Shown one piece after another: positions 6,559-15,463 of a stretch of 64,000 nucleotides of DNA (its first letter is position 1; every line of letters starts with the position of its first letter). Made by a program: the position numbers and the translations under genes. The DNA is from Empedobacter tilapiae (GTDB taxonomy: Bacteria; Bacteroidota; Bacteroidia; Flavobacteriales; Weeksellaceae). The stretch covers positions 1-64,000 of the forward strand of contig NZ_SRPE01000005.1 in NCBI RefSeq assembly GCF_004785645.1. The letters run 5' to 3'. The notes under the pieces were generated by a model. The model was not told the DNA's origin and ran no database searches. It saw only the letters and a program-made list of their open reading frames with translations.

Positions 6559-9456
6559 CTAAAATTCAAATTCACCAACCAAAATTCCTTCACCGCCAGA
6601 ATTTGGCTTATTATTTTGGAATGTGATCATTTTCTTCACTTGTTTTCCTGAACTATACATTAAGTAAATCTCTGCCGAAATAGTTGTTGGTCCCGAAATA
6701 CTCATTTGTCGTTCTCCGTAAAAATTCGTTTCTATTTTATATTTTCCTTTAATCGCTTTTTTCAACATAAATTGTTCTGGTCCGAAACCTTGTGTAACAT
6801 CTTCGCTCATTCGTCCTCCAATCGCAGTTGTACGATGTCCGTAAAAACATTTTTCTCCATTTGGATCGGTCACCCATAAATCAATATCAGTCATATCTTT
6901 GTTCCAATTCATCACCACACGAATATCAACTGGAAGTTCAACAATGATATCTTTATTAATTGTTGATAAGTTCAATTCTTTGCGATGAAGCGAAATCAAA
7001 TTATTAATTTCAGGCACAATAATCTCCGTAATATCGCGATCGCGATTGGCAATTTCTACTGAATAATCATTCGTTAATACTTTATACAGATATTCTAAAG
7101 CCGATTGATATTGCTCATTATCTTGCAACGCCAATGCATAATCTCTATAACTTTGCGCATCAAAAGGTCGCCAATCTAATACTTTTTTCGTGATAAATAA
7201 TTCGGTTTGATATTCCTCAATTTCTTTCAATTTATACGCTAACATTTTATACAATTCGGCATCTTCCAATCCTAAATCTGCAATCGAACTTAAAATTTTA
7301 AGACCAGTCTCTCTTTCTTTTTTCTGAAAGAAAAATGTTGCAACATCAAAATAATACGCAGGCGTTTCAGCATAATCTTTTCTCAAATCTAAATAAGTTT
7401 GATACGGATTTTTTGACGCTTCTATCAACTTCATGTATTCTTTATCCGATTTTACATTGATTATTTTAATTTCTGGAACCGAAGCTAATGATTCATCCTT
7501 CATTTTTTTATCCGAGGAACTATTAAAATTCAAAACTCCTCTAATACTCATATTTGAAGATGCTCCTACCTCTTCCATTGCTGTCATAGGTCTTGGTTCA
7601 GGAAGCGCCATATCTTCAAGTCTTACATCGACTACGACATCAGTAGAATCCGCAACAGGTTTTGGATATTTTGGTTTTACATATTTAAAATCTTTCTTCA
7701 ACCACTCTTTCAATTCCTTTGCTTTCACAATTGCATTTTTCAACAAATCAGCTTTTCGAGTTTCTTTTTGTTCAAAACCTTCTTTCGATAATTTATTAAA
7801 TTCATTTTGCAATTCCGCTGGTGGATTGATTTTATACTTTACATAATCCGAAACTTTTTCCAAAACAATCAAACTTGTGTTCGACGTTACAATCGAAAAT
7901 TGTTTCCCAATTTCTTCAATTTCTGTTTTATTTTGCTCTGGATTCAATTCCAAATAATTCACTTTACTTTGCGCCCAAATTTTACTGATTTCAAGATTTT
8001 TAGTTGCTTTACTCAAATCCAATTCTTTGTTGAATTCCACTTTTCCATTTCGTCCAAACATCATCGTTAATTTTGCATTGGGATACTGAGAAATTCCTGC
8101 AATAGAAATTCCATTGTTCACATTATTTGTCGAAATAGGATAAACTTCTCCCGCTGTATTGTTGATAATTCCTAAGAATTGAACCGAACTTTCATTGATT
8201 TGTTTGAACGCATTTTCTACAGAATTTTCATTTAGATTGATAAATTTTCCTCCAGCTTTTTGCGCAATCATTTTCAAAACACCATAATTAGAAGTCGACG
8301 AAGACGCAATTGTATAGAAAGGTTTATCGACATTAAAAATATTCGAGCCAAAAGATGAAATTCCGTCCGAAAACAATAGATATTCGTCTGCTTTCAGATT
8401 TGTTGGAAGAATTTTCGCATAATTTGTTGCTCCATCATACGTCACATTTTCCAAATATTTTTTCAATTCTGACCAATCACCATTTTTAATTTGAAACAAT
8501 CTCGATTTTTCCAAAGAAATATTCAACAACGAAACTTCAATATTCAGATTTTTTTGTTGAGAAATGATTTTATCCAAAAACTCTAACTCTTTTTGATGAT
8601 TTCGTTTCAAACCACTTAACGAATTATCCCAAATTATTCCGATATTTTTCGACCAAACTTTTGGGTGTGATTTTGCATCAACCAATAAATTCGCATAAAA
8701 ATAAACCGAACCATCCACATTTTTTTGAACAAAAGATTCTACATTATTCGGCGATTTTGGAAGATTAATTATTAATGATTTTTTAGGCGTAAAATCTGTT
8801 TTTGATAGATTTGCTTCATATATATTACTATTTTCTGAAAAATTGAACGAACCATCTGGCGTTTCAACTAATTGCGGTTTTCCTGCAGCACTATACACTT
8901 TTGTTGTTAAATTAAACTTCGAGATTTTCTTCGAAGAATCTAACGACAAATGATATTGATATGATGATTTATCCAATTTCAACTCTTGGTAATACGACAA
9001 CTGAATCGTACGCGATCCTTTTGCTAGAATCGGAGAAATTCGAGTGCGAAAATTATTCCCTTCTACTTTTTCGATGATTCCTGGATCGATATTTTGCTTC
9101 TGAATACTTTCAAAAACCTCAACCGCACGCGCTTTTGTAACGGGAACCGCATTTCGAAGTTTTCCATTAATATCAATTGCATATCCACTAACAGTCGTGT
9201 TTTCAGGCAAAGGAAAAACTAAATTCCCTTCAAGATTTCGACTTGAAGAATTTGTAAAAACTAAAGTTGTTGTCGTTTTGGCTAAATTTCCAAAAATCTC
9301 AACTTGTACATCCATCGATTTCAAACTCACTGATTTTTCATCCGGACGTGATCCTATCTCAATACGAGGAATTCCAATTCGTATATCTTGTGCATTTATT
9401 TTTGAAGAAAAAAGTATTCCAACAAAAACGAAGAAAAAAGAAAATAACTTTTTCAT
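6559..9456 (-). CDS. Exported VIT-domain and DUF2135 protein
   Basis: A 965-residue protein starting with a signal peptide (MKKLFSFFFVFVGILF, cleavage after about KINAQ). An in-frame ATG 20 codons upstream (9516) would bury the signal peptide behind a polar extension, so the 9456 start is preferred. The N-terminal third is a vault/inter-alpha-trypsin (VIT) domain with its GNLVFPLPENTTVSGYAI stretch. A region resembling a von Willebrand A fold (IGIIWDNSLSG, then LLFSDGISSFG) and a helical repeat region with TPR-like spacing follow. A C-terminal DUF2135 domain (MNWNKDMTDIDLWVTDPNG) completes the protein. Such proteins are presumably periplasmic or surface-bound; no catalytic role can be read. 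It is monocistronic. Confidence 0.85.
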   Translation of the reverse strand: MKKLFSFFFVFVGILFSSKINAQDIRIGIPRIEIGSRPDEKSVSLKSMDVQVEIFGNLAKTTTTLVFTNSSSRNLEGNLVFPLPENTTVSGYAIDINGKLRNAVPVTKARAVEVFESIQKQNIDPGIIEKVEGNNFRTRISPILAKGSRTIQLSYYQELKLDKSSYQYHLSLDSSKKISKFNLTTKVYSAAGKPQLVETPDGSFNFSENSNIYEANLSKTDFTPKKSLIINLPKSPNNVESFVQKNVDGSVYFYANLLVDAKSHPKVWSKNIGIIWDNSLSGLKRNHQKELEFLDKIISQQKNLNIEVSLLNISLEKSRLFQIKNGDWSELKKYLENVTYDGATNYAKILPTNLKADEYLLFSDGISSFGSNIFNVDKPFYTIASSSTSNYGVLKMIAQKAGGKFINLNENSVENAFKQINESSVQFLGIINNTAGEVYPISTNNVNNGISIAGISQYPNAKLTMMFGRNGKVEFNKELDLSKATKNLEISKIWAQSKVNYLELNPEQNKTEIEEIGKQFSIVTSNTSLIVLEKVSDYVKYKINPPAELQNEFNKLSKEGFEQKETRKADLLKNAIVKAKELKEWLKKDFKYVKPKYPKPVADSTDVVVDVRLEDMALPEPRPMTAMEEVGASSNMSIRGVLNFNSSSDKKMKDESLASVPEIKIINVKSDKEYMKLIEASKNPYQTYLDLRKDYAETPAYYFDVATFFFQKKERETGLKILSSIADLGLEDAELYKMLAYKLKEIEEYQTELFITKKVLDWRPFDAQSYRDYALALQDNEQYQSALEYLYKVLTNDYSVEIANRDRDITEIIVPEINNLISLHRKELNLSTINKDIIVELPVDIRVVMNWNKDMTDIDLWVTDPNGEKCFYGHRTTAIGGRMSEDVTQGFGPEQFMLKKAIKGKYKIETNFYGERQMSISGPTTISAEIYLMYSSGKQVKKMITFQNNKPNSGGEGILVGEFEF

Positions 9457-9575
9457 ATTGTTTGATTTGTAAGTTAGATGCAACAAATTACAAAAAGGTT
9501 GGTTGAGCAAAAACAATATTTTTTAGTTATCAATTTAATTACCTATATTTAAACATATTAACAAAATACACTTTT

Positions 9576-9953
9576 ATGAAAAAATTTATTTTAACTATGT
9601 TAATGTTGATTCCTATATCAATATTTGCTAATCCTATTTCTTTATCTGAGCAATTAACGAACCTTAAAATTGAAAACATTTTTAATTCAGATATTGTAAC
9701 AATAAAAAGAGACGATTGTAATTTTAATTATTATACTTCTCCAGTCAGATTTTTAATAGCTGGTCAAGATTATTTAGAAATCAATATTTATGATTCATGT
9801 GGGAATTTAATTTATAATGAAAACAGAGATAGCGGTACTTCAAATGGTTCTTTTAATATTTGTGGAATCTTCCATTGTATTTCAAGTACTAGCCCAACTC
9901 CTTATTATTATCATATAAATTTAAGCGGAACAAAAGTATCTGGAAATATTTAA
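9576..9953 (+). CDS. Small secreted protein of unknown function
   Basis: A 125-residue orphan with a clear signal peptide (MKKFILTMLMLIPISIFA, cleavage near residue 18). The mature part is rich in Asn, Ser, Tyr and Ile and contains five cysteines, some of which could form disulfides. No family is recognised. The gene is flanked by spacers on both sides and ends at a strong bidirectional terminator, so it is probably a single-gene transcript. Confidence 0.7.
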   Translation: MKKFILTMLMLIPISIFANPISLSEQLTNLKIENIFNSDIVTIKRDDCNFNYYTSPVRFLIAGQDYLEINIYDSCGNLIYNENRDSGTSNGSFNICGIFHCISSTSPTPYYYHINLSGTKVSGNI

Positions 9954-9955
9954 CT

Positions 9956-9994
9956 AAAAAAAGCCAATTGCTCTTAGAAACAATTGGCTTTTTG
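9956..9994. terminator. Bidirectional terminator between the secreted orphan and phoH
   Basis: The stem AAAAAGCCAATTG (to 9970) pairs with 9981-9993 across a 10-base loop. T-rich runs are present on both strands. It serves the convergent genes ending at 9953 and 9997. Confidence 0.85.
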
Positions 9995-9996
9995 AT

Positions 9997-10971
9997 TTAC
10001 TTTTTAATATCTATTTTTTCTCGCTCTTTATCTTCGCTCACTTTGTAAGCTTTCAAGACTTCACGAACAATTTTGTGTCGAACAACATCTTTATCATCCA
10101 AATAAATAAATCCGATATCTTTTACATCTTTCAATATATTAATCGCCTCACGTAAACCAGATTTTTGTTTTGGTGGTAAATCGACCTGACCAGGATCTCC
10201 AGTAATAATAAACTTAGAATTTTTTCCCATACGCGTCAAAAACATTTTCATCTGAGCATAGGTTGTATTTTGCGCTTCATCAAGAATTACAAAAGCTCCG
10301 TCCAACGTTCGACCGCGCATAAATGCTAAAGGCGCTACTTCTATCACTCCTTTTTCGGTATAAGACGAAAGTTTCTCGAACGGAATCATATCTTTCAACG
10401 CATCATACAAAGGTTGTAAATATGGATCTAATTTATCTTTCATATCACCTGGTAAAAATCCTAAATTTTCCCCAGCTTCTACGGCAGGTCGCGTCATAAT
10501 AATTCGGCGAACTTCTTTGTTCTTCAACGCTTGTACCGCTAATGCAACAGCCGTGTAGGTTTTTCCCGTACCAGCAGGTCCAATTGCAAACACCATGTCC
10601 TTGTTGTAAACAGTTTGTACCAGCTTTTGTTGATTAGGCGTTTGAGGTTTGATGATTTTACCATTTACACCGTGTACAATAATTTCATCTTCTTTTTTCA
10701 TTTGAAGCATTTCATTATTATCTTCGGTCATAATGATTTCGAGTTCGCGATCAGATAGTCGATTGTATTTGTGAATATGCTGGATTACTCGCTGCATTTT
10801 TTGATCAAAAACTTTCAGAATATCTTCATTTCCAAACACTGTCAACTCTCTTCCGCGAGCAACAATCTTTAATTTTGGATAATATTCTTTGATTCTTTTT
10901 AGATGTTCATTATTAGCACCATAAAAATCTTGAGCATTAATTTCGGCTAATTCAATATTAATTTCTGTCAA
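9997..10971 (-). CDS. phoH: PhoH-family ATPase
   Basis: A cytoplasmic PhoH-type P-loop NTPase. It has Walker A GPAGTGKT near residue 130 and Walker B VILDEAQN near residue 228, followed by the GDPGQVDLP sensor segment. The N-terminal ~110 residues form the RNA-binding-like domain usual in this family. The cellular role is uncertain; RNA metabolism is suspected. I place the start at a TTG (10971-10969), giving MTEINIELAEINAQDFYG, which is how the family normally begins. The ATG at 11022 adds 17 residues without family resemblance. A -7 box (TATTTTTG, 11007-11000) lies between the two candidate starts, which also argues against the upstream one. Confidence 0.93.
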   Translation of the reverse strand: MTEINIELAEINAQDFYGANNEHLKRIKEYYPKLKIVARGRELTVFGNEDILKVFDQKMQRVIQHIHKYNRLSDRELEIIMTEDNNEMLQMKKEDEIIVHGVNGKIIKPQTPNQQKLVQTVYNKDMVFAIGPAGTGKTYTAVALAVQALKNKEVRRIIMTRPAVEAGENLGFLPGDMKDKLDPYLQPLYDALKDMIPFEKLSSYTEKGVIEVAPLAFMRGRTLDGAFVILDEAQNTTYAQMKMFLTRMGKNSKFIITGDPGQVDLPPKQKSGLREAINILKDVKDIGFIYLDDKDVVRHKIVREVLKAYKVSEDKEREKIDIKK

Positions 10972-11047
10972 ATGAGATTGTTTTTTTGGTTCACTTACAC
11001 AAAAATAAAGAATAATAAACAATATATTTGCTAATTATTAGAGAATA

Positions 11048-11890
11048 GTGGCAATTATTACATTAACATCGGATTTTGGAGTCAAAGATTACTTTGTTTC
11101 TAGCGTTAAAGGCGCAATTCTAAAGGAATTGGCCGATGTTACAATTGTAGATATTTCGCATCATGTTAATCCTTATGATTTATCTGAAGCTGCCTATATC
11201 ATTCGTAATTCTTACGAAGAATTTCCTGAAGGAACTATACATATTATTGGGATTAATGCCTTAAGTACGCCTTATCAGAAGCCTATTTGTGCATTAATCA
11301 ATCATCATTATTTTATTTGTGCAGATAATGGAATTTTATCCTTGATTTGTCAAAAAAATCAACCAGAAGAAATTTACGAAATCACTGCTTATCCAGAAGG
11401 AATAGACAGTCTATTTCCAATGAAAAATTGTTTTGTGCCAGTTGCATGTCACTTGGCACGCGGCGGAGTTCCTGCTCTTTTAGGGAACAAACGTACCGAA
11501 ATGAAGCAATTGAATGAATTGAAACCAATTTATCGCGATGATAAATATATCATTGGAAATGTGATTTATATTGATCATTTTGGGAATGTTGTGAGTAATA
11601 TTTCGAAAGATTTTTTCGATGAAATTGCACAAGACAGAAAATATAAAATTTTGCTTCGTCAGAAAGATTTCTCGATGACCGATATTACTGTTATTTATGA
11701 GCACTACAACGAAGTTGTACAAGATTTTAACAAAGAAGTGCAAGCTTTTGGGCGAACATTGTGTTTGTTTAATTCGGCAGGATTTTTAGAAGTTACTTTA
11801 TACAAAAGTAATCCAACCATATCAGGAGGTGCGAATCAGTTAATGGGATTAAAGAAAAACGATACAATTACAATTGAATTTGAAAATTAA
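11048..11890 (+). CDS. SAM hydroxide adenosyltransferase (DUF62) family protein
   Basis: A 280-residue protein of the DUF62 family, whose characterised members hydrolyse S-adenosylmethionine to adenosine and methionine; the physiological role is unclear. Visible family marks are the N-terminal TLTSDFG near residue 5, DISHHV near 36, a central CADNG near 95, and IDHFGNV near 175. The start is GTG at 11048, giving MAIITLTSDFG. A TATATTTG -7 box at 11023-11030 predicts a short leader of about a dozen bases. hemJ follows 40 bases downstream on the same strand. Confidence 0.9.
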   Translation: MAIITLTSDFGVKDYFVSSVKGAILKELADVTIVDISHHVNPYDLSEAAYIIRNSYEEFPEGTIHIIGINALSTPYQKPICALINHHYFICADNGILSLICQKNQPEEIYEITAYPEGIDSLFPMKNCFVPVACHLARGGVPALLGNKRTEMKQLNELKPIYRDDKYIIGNVIYIDHFGNVVSNISKDFFDEIAQDRKYKILLRQKDFSMTDITVIYEHYNEVVQDFNKEVQAFGRTLCLFNSAGFLEVTLYKSNPTISGGANQLMGLKKNDTITIEFEN

Positions 11891-11930
11891 CGCTGAGAAA
11901 ATTTAGTATTAGAGAGTTTACAATAACTAT

Positions 11931-12476
11931 ATGACTTATAATTATTTAATATACAAAGCAATACACGTTATCTTCGTGGTAAGTTACTTTGCTGGTTTAT
12001 TTTACATTGTTCGTTTGATGATTTATCATACAGAAACGCAACAAATGGAAGAACCAAAAAAATCAATTTTGCAGGATCAATATACCTACATGGAGAAAAA
12101 ATTATGGAATGTAATTACCGCTCCTGCTTTGGTTATTTTGATTACAATGGGATTGAATATGCTTTATAAAAATCAAGGTTTGTTGCAAATGCCGTGGATG
12201 AAAAGTAAATTAGGAATGATAAGTGTTTTATTAATTTATCATTTTTGGTGCTGGCGAACGTTGAAACAAATCCAAAATAAAGTTTTCAAATACACTTCTG
12301 TTCAACTGCGAATGATGAACGAATTGGCGACTATTTTATTATTTGTTATCGTGTTTGCTGTGATTCAAAAAACAGATTTTGGTCGAGATTGGTATTGGTC
12401 AATTGTCAGTTTCTTTGGTTGTGGTATACTACTTATGCTTATTGTGCGTTTAATTAATCGTAATAATAAAAAATAA
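11931..12476 (+). CDS. hemJ: HemJ/CopD-like protoporphyrinogen IX oxidase
   Basis: A 181-residue membrane protein with four to five hydrophobic segments. It matches the HemJ (UPF0093) family, a membrane oxidase converting protoporphyrinogen IX to protoporphyrin IX in haem synthesis. His12 in the first helix (KAIHVIFVVSYFAGLFYI) and the region KSKLGMISVLLIYH around residues 89-102 are the family's conserved features. The length is somewhat above the 140-150 residues of cyanobacterial and proteobacterial forms. One base separates it from gldF, so translation is probably coupled. CopD-type annotation is an alternative name for the same fold. Confidence 0.8.
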   Translation: MTYNYLIYKAIHVIFVVSYFAGLFYIVRLMIYHTETQQMEEPKKSILQDQYTYMEKKLWNVITAPALVILITMGLNMLYKNQGLLQMPWMKSKLGMISVLLIYHFWCWRTLKQIQNKVFKYTSVQLRMMNELATILLFVIVFAVIQKTDFGRDWYWSIVSFFGCGILLMLIVRLINRNNKK

Positions 12477-12477
12477 C

Positions 12478-13206
12478 ATGTGGACAATCTTCAAAAAAGA
12501 GTTTTCCAATTTTTATTTAGGCTTCACCGCTTATTTAGCAACCGCGACATTTGTTATCGTTTCGGTTTTATTCCTTTGGTTTTTTGATAACGAATTCAAT
12601 GTTTTCAATACAGGAAATGCTTCTTTAAGCAGTTTTTTCTTTGTTGGACCTTGGATTTTTCTATTCATGATTCCTGCTTTAACCATGAAATTAATCGCGG
12701 AAGAGCAAGCAAATGGCACATTATTGTGGTTATTCACACTACCTATAAAAAAAAACCAAATTATTTGGGGCAAATATTTAGCTGTCGTTTCAGTTGTCGT
12801 TTTTTGTCTGCTTTCAACTTTCTTGTTCACAATTACGTTGCAAGAATTTTTGATGCCTGAACAAAAACTAGATTACGGAACAATTTTTTCTGGCTATTTA
12901 GGACTTTTCTTTTTAGGAAGTTTATTCGCCGCAATTGGTTTATTTACTTCTTCTATTACCAAAAATCAAGTAATGGCTTATGTATTGGCGGTTTTCTTTT
13001 GCTTCATTATTTTCTATGGATTCGAAAGTTTAGCGTCATATAATTTGCTTGGTTCGATGGATTTCTATGTTCAAAAAATTGGAAGTTTTACACATTACAA
13101 CCAATTTTTGAAAGGAATTATTGACACACGAGATTTACTTTACTTTTTGATTTTGATTGGAATTTTAAATCAAATTTCAATTGTTAATCTTGAAAATAAA
13201 AAATAG
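12478..13206 (+). CDS. gldF: Gliding-associated ABC transporter permease GldF
   Basis: A 242-residue permease with six predicted membrane helices, starting MWTIFKKEFSNFYLGFTAYL. It matches GldF, which with GldA (ATPase) and GldG forms an ABC transporter first tied to gliding in Flavobacterium johnsoniae. Later work showed it is not strictly required for gliding in all strains. The cytoplasmic loop EEQANGTLLWLFTLPIKK is the conserved ABC-2 permease coupling segment. gldA is not adjacent, as is usual in Flavobacteriia. gldG starts 4 bases after the stop codon. Confidence 0.92.
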   Translation: MWTIFKKEFSNFYLGFTAYLATATFVIVSVLFLWFFDNEFNVFNTGNASLSSFFFVGPWIFLFMIPALTMKLIAEEQANGTLLWLFTLPIKKNQIIWGKYLAVVSVVVFCLLSTFLFTITLQEFLMPEQKLDYGTIFSGYLGLFFLGSLFAAIGLFTSSITKNQVMAYVLAVFFCFIIFYGFESLASYNLLGSMDFYVQKIGSFTHYNQFLKGIIDTRDLLYFLILIGILNQISIVNLENKK

Positions 13207-13210
13207 TGCC

Positions 13211-14878
13211 ATGAAAAAATTAAACAAAAAACATCTAATTACTTTCATCGCATTTATCGCGCTTTTTATCATCGCTCAATTTCTTTATACGCGAATTGAC
13301 ATGACGAAAGACAAACGTTTTACGTTAACTTCTACAACCGAAAAATTGGTAGAAAATGTAAAACAACCGCTTAAAATTGAAATTCTTTTGGGTGGAGATT
13401 TAACGGGTGATTACAGAATTTTGAAGAACGAAATTCAGTTTTTATTAGACGAACTTCGCGAAAAAAACAGCAATATTTCTTATTCTTTTGTTGATCCTGT
13501 CGATTTAGGACAAGCCGAATTAGAGCAAAATAAATTGGCTCCAGTTCCGATTAAAACCGATAAAGGAATTTTGAATGTTTATCCGTACGCAAAATTAACT
13601 TACGGCGACAAATCGACTTATATGGAGGTTTTGGTCAATGATCCTTCTACTCCATTCGAAAAGTTAGCGTTGGCTTCAACAGAAAAATTAGAATATTTAT
13701 TTGCCGAAAAAATTCAGAAAGCAACCAATTTTGAGCGCAAACGAGTTGGCTTTATCGTTCATCATGATGAATTACCAGAAGCAAATATTCAAGGATTAGG
13801 TTCTGCTTTGTCAGAAAAATATGATGTAGAGATTTATCTTAGTCCTATTGCAAACAAATCATTTTCATTACACCCCTCAGATTTAGATAGTTTGAAACGT
13901 TTTGATGCATTGATTGTTGCAAAACCTACATTACCTTTTTCTGATATGGATAAATTGGTTTTGGATCAATATATCATGAATGGAGGAAAAATGATGATGG
14001 CAGTGGAAACTGTCGATGCTGAAATGGATTCTATTTTCCGAAGTGGAAAAATCGTTGCTTTTCCAAGAGATTTGAAATTAAATGATTTCTTGTTCAATTA
14101 TGGTGTTCGTATTCATCCGGCTGTTATCAAGGATATGAATGGTGCGCAAATTGTTTTGGCTGATGGTGAAACTGCAGGAAATACAAGTTACAATTATTAC
14201 AATTGGCCTTATTTTGAGTTAGGAATTAAAGGAGAAGAAAATCCAATTACAAGTTCAATCGATCCGGTTTTATTCCAATTTGCAAATCCTATCGAATTGT
14301 TGAAAAATCCAAATATCAAACAAACCGTTTTATTGAGTTCTTCTGAACAAAGTTCGATGAAACCTGTTTTGAATTATATTCAATTAAACGAAGTAGAAAT
14401 CGAAAATCCCGAAGAATATAAAATGGGAAAAATTCCGATGGCAGTTTTGTTAGAAGGGAATTTCAATTCGGCTTATGCTTCGCGTTACGAACGTAAAGAA
14501 TTTCCGAATTTCAAACCGAAAACTACCGATGGAAAAATGATAGTCATTTCGGACGGAGATGTTTTGAAAAATGCTTTATGGAGAGGAATTCCAATGCAAT
14601 TAGGAGAAAATAAATTTTCGGTTCGCCCAGATAATCCAGATGGAAAACCGAAAACATACGCGAACCAAACATTTTTAATGAATGCGATGGATTATTTATT
14701 AGGCGATTCTGATTTCTTGGCTTTACGCAATCGTAAATTAGAAATTCCGTTGCTAAGTGAAACGACTGTTTTACAAGAAAAATCTACTTGGCAAATGATG
14801 AATCTACTTATTCCAACTGCTATTATTGGCTTGTTCGCTGGAATTGGATTTTGGATAAGAAAGAGAAGATATACTTAA
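13211..14878 (+). CDS. gldG: Gliding-associated ABC transporter component GldG
   Basis: A 555-residue protein with an N-terminal membrane anchor (residues about 7-24), a large periplasmic region of the ABC-type auxiliary (pfam09822-like) family, and a C-terminal membrane helix followed by the basic end RKRRYT. The start is the ATG at 13211 (MKKLNKKHLITF). An upstream in-frame ATG at 13181 lies inside gldF and would add a polar tail before the anchor. The RIDMTKDKRFTLT motif after the first helix is typical of GldG. It closes the hemJ-gldF-gldG unit. Confidence 0.92.
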   Translation: MKKLNKKHLITFIAFIALFIIAQFLYTRIDMTKDKRFTLTSTTEKLVENVKQPLKIEILLGGDLTGDYRILKNEIQFLLDELREKNSNISYSFVDPVDLGQAELEQNKLAPVPIKTDKGILNVYPYAKLTYGDKSTYMEVLVNDPSTPFEKLALASTEKLEYLFAEKIQKATNFERKRVGFIVHHDELPEANIQGLGSALSEKYDVEIYLSPIANKSFSLHPSDLDSLKRFDALIVAKPTLPFSDMDKLVLDQYIMNGGKMMMAVETVDAEMDSIFRSGKIVAFPRDLKLNDFLFNYGVRIHPAVIKDMNGAQIVLADGETAGNTSYNYYNWPYFELGIKGEENPITSSIDPVLFQFANPIELLKNPNIKQTVLLSSSEQSSMKPVLNYIQLNEVEIENPEEYKMGKIPMAVLLEGNFNSAYASRYERKEFPNFKPKTTDGKMIVISDGDVLKNALWRGIPMQLGENKFSVRPDNPDGKPKTYANQTFLMNAMDYLLGDSDFLALRNRKLEIPLLSETTVLQEKSTWQMMNLLIPTAIIGLFAGIGFWIRKRRYT

Positions 14879-14903
14879 AACTCGAGTTTCGAAGCTTGAG
14901 TTT
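14878..14903 (+). repeat. Inverted repeat directly after the gldG stop codon
   Basis: AAACTCGAG (14878-14886) pairs with CTTGAGTTT (14895-14903) with one wobble and an 8-base loop. No long T run follows, so it would be at best a weak terminator or a 3'-end protecting hairpin. Confidence 0.35.
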
Positions 14904-14920
14904 CGAAAATTAATAAAATG

Positions 14921-14997
14921 CAATAGGGATTGAAGTGGAAATCCTTTTTCTTCAGAAAAAGATTGGAACGGAAAGCCCGCCCGAAGGGATTGCCCAA
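14921..14997 (+). ncRNA. Structured intergenic element resembling Flavobacteria Flavo-1-like RNAs
   Basis: Two imperfect copies of a motif, ATTGAAGTGGAAATCC (14929-14944) and ATTGGAACGGAAAGCCC (14962-14978), flank a hairpin CTTTTTC-TTCA-GAAAAAG (14944-14961). A GGATT/AATCC pairing can form within the first copy, and a GGGATTGCCC segment ends the element. I recall this pattern as a recurrent intergenic RNA of Flavobacteria, possibly the Flavo-1 class; that identification is from memory and uncertain. No ORF fits here. Confidence 0.45.
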
Positions 14998-15001
14998 AAC
15001 T

Positions 15002-15030
15002 AAAAAACCTCTCAAATTGAGAGGTTTTTA
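15002..15030. terminator. Bidirectional terminator between gldG and ferredoxin
   Basis: AACCTCTCA pairs with TGAGAGGTT around an AAT loop (15006-15026), with A and T runs on the two sides. It can end both the plus-strand gldG/14.9 kb element transcript and the minus-strand ferredoxin gene. Confidence 0.85.
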
Positions 15031-15050
15031 TATGTAAAGTTGTGACGATT

Positions 15051-15401
15051 TTACTCTAAGTGCATAAACGCTTTTTTGCTCAAAAGGCGCTCCTCGCTTT
15101 CTACGTGGTTATCATCAGGCACACAACAATCCACAGGGCAAACTGCTGCACATTGTGGTTCTTCGTGGAAACCTTTACATTCAGTACATTTATCGGGAAC
15201 AATGTAATAAACTTCATCATTAACAGGATCTTGTACCGCATCAGCATCAAAAGTAACACCATCTACGTTTACAATAGTTCCAGTTAGAGAAGTTCCATCA
15301 GAATATTTCCAATCTACTGCAGCTTCATAAATTGCATTATTTGGACATTCTGGCTCACAAGCTCCACAATTTATACATTCATCTGTAATAATTATAGCCA
15401 T
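15051..15401 (-). CDS. 2[4Fe-4S] ferredoxin
   Basis: A 116-residue soluble electron carrier with two cluster motifs. The first is Cys9, 12, 15 and 19 (CxxCxxCxxxCP). The second is Cys72, 75, 84 and 88 with an eight-residue insert after the second cysteine and a further Cys92, as in Allochromatium-type ferredoxins. About 50 residues separate the motifs. The ATG at 15401 ([15 protein letters not shown]) is the true start; a longer ORF from 15491 overlaps the neighbouring gene and adds an unrelated leader. It is divergent from the acyl-CoA reductase gene with 62 bases between starts. From memory, this pairing is common in Flavobacteriia. Confidence 0.95.
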   Translation of the reverse strand: MAIIITDECINCGACEPECPNNAIYEAAVDWKYSDGTSLTGTIVNVDGVTFDADAVQDPVNDEVYYIVPDKCTECKGFHEEPQCAAVCPVDCCVPDDNHVESEERLLSKKAFMHLE

Positions 15402-15422
15402 TGTATCTGTTTTTTTATTTCC

Positions 15423-15444
15423 TACATTTGCAGGTACAAAATTA
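15423..15444. promoter_or_regulatory. Overlapping divergent -7 boxes
   Basis: TACATTTG at 15423-15430 (plus, followed by C) and TAATTTTG on the minus strand at 15444-15437 both match TANNTTTG. They would serve the acyl-CoA reductase gene (start 15464) and the ferredoxin gene (start 15401). The plus -33 partner is ATTG with a 19-base spacer; no good minus -33 box is visible. The face-to-face layout suggests the two promoters may compete. Confidence 0.4.
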
Positions 15445-15463
15445 CATTTAATTTTCAGAAAAA

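Noticed and set aside
7433-7846. 137-residue plus-strand ORF
   Set aside because: Lies wholly opposite the VIT/DUF2135 gene and is rich in Ser and Phe, as expected for reverse reading of Lys/Glu-rich sequence.
9457-9516. Upstream ATG extending the VIT-domain gene
   Set aside because: It would place 20 residues before a perfect signal peptide, so the 9456 start is preferred.
14879-15050. Small protein-coding gene in the spacer
   Set aside because: No ORF of useful length in any frame; the sequence has paired structural motifs instead.
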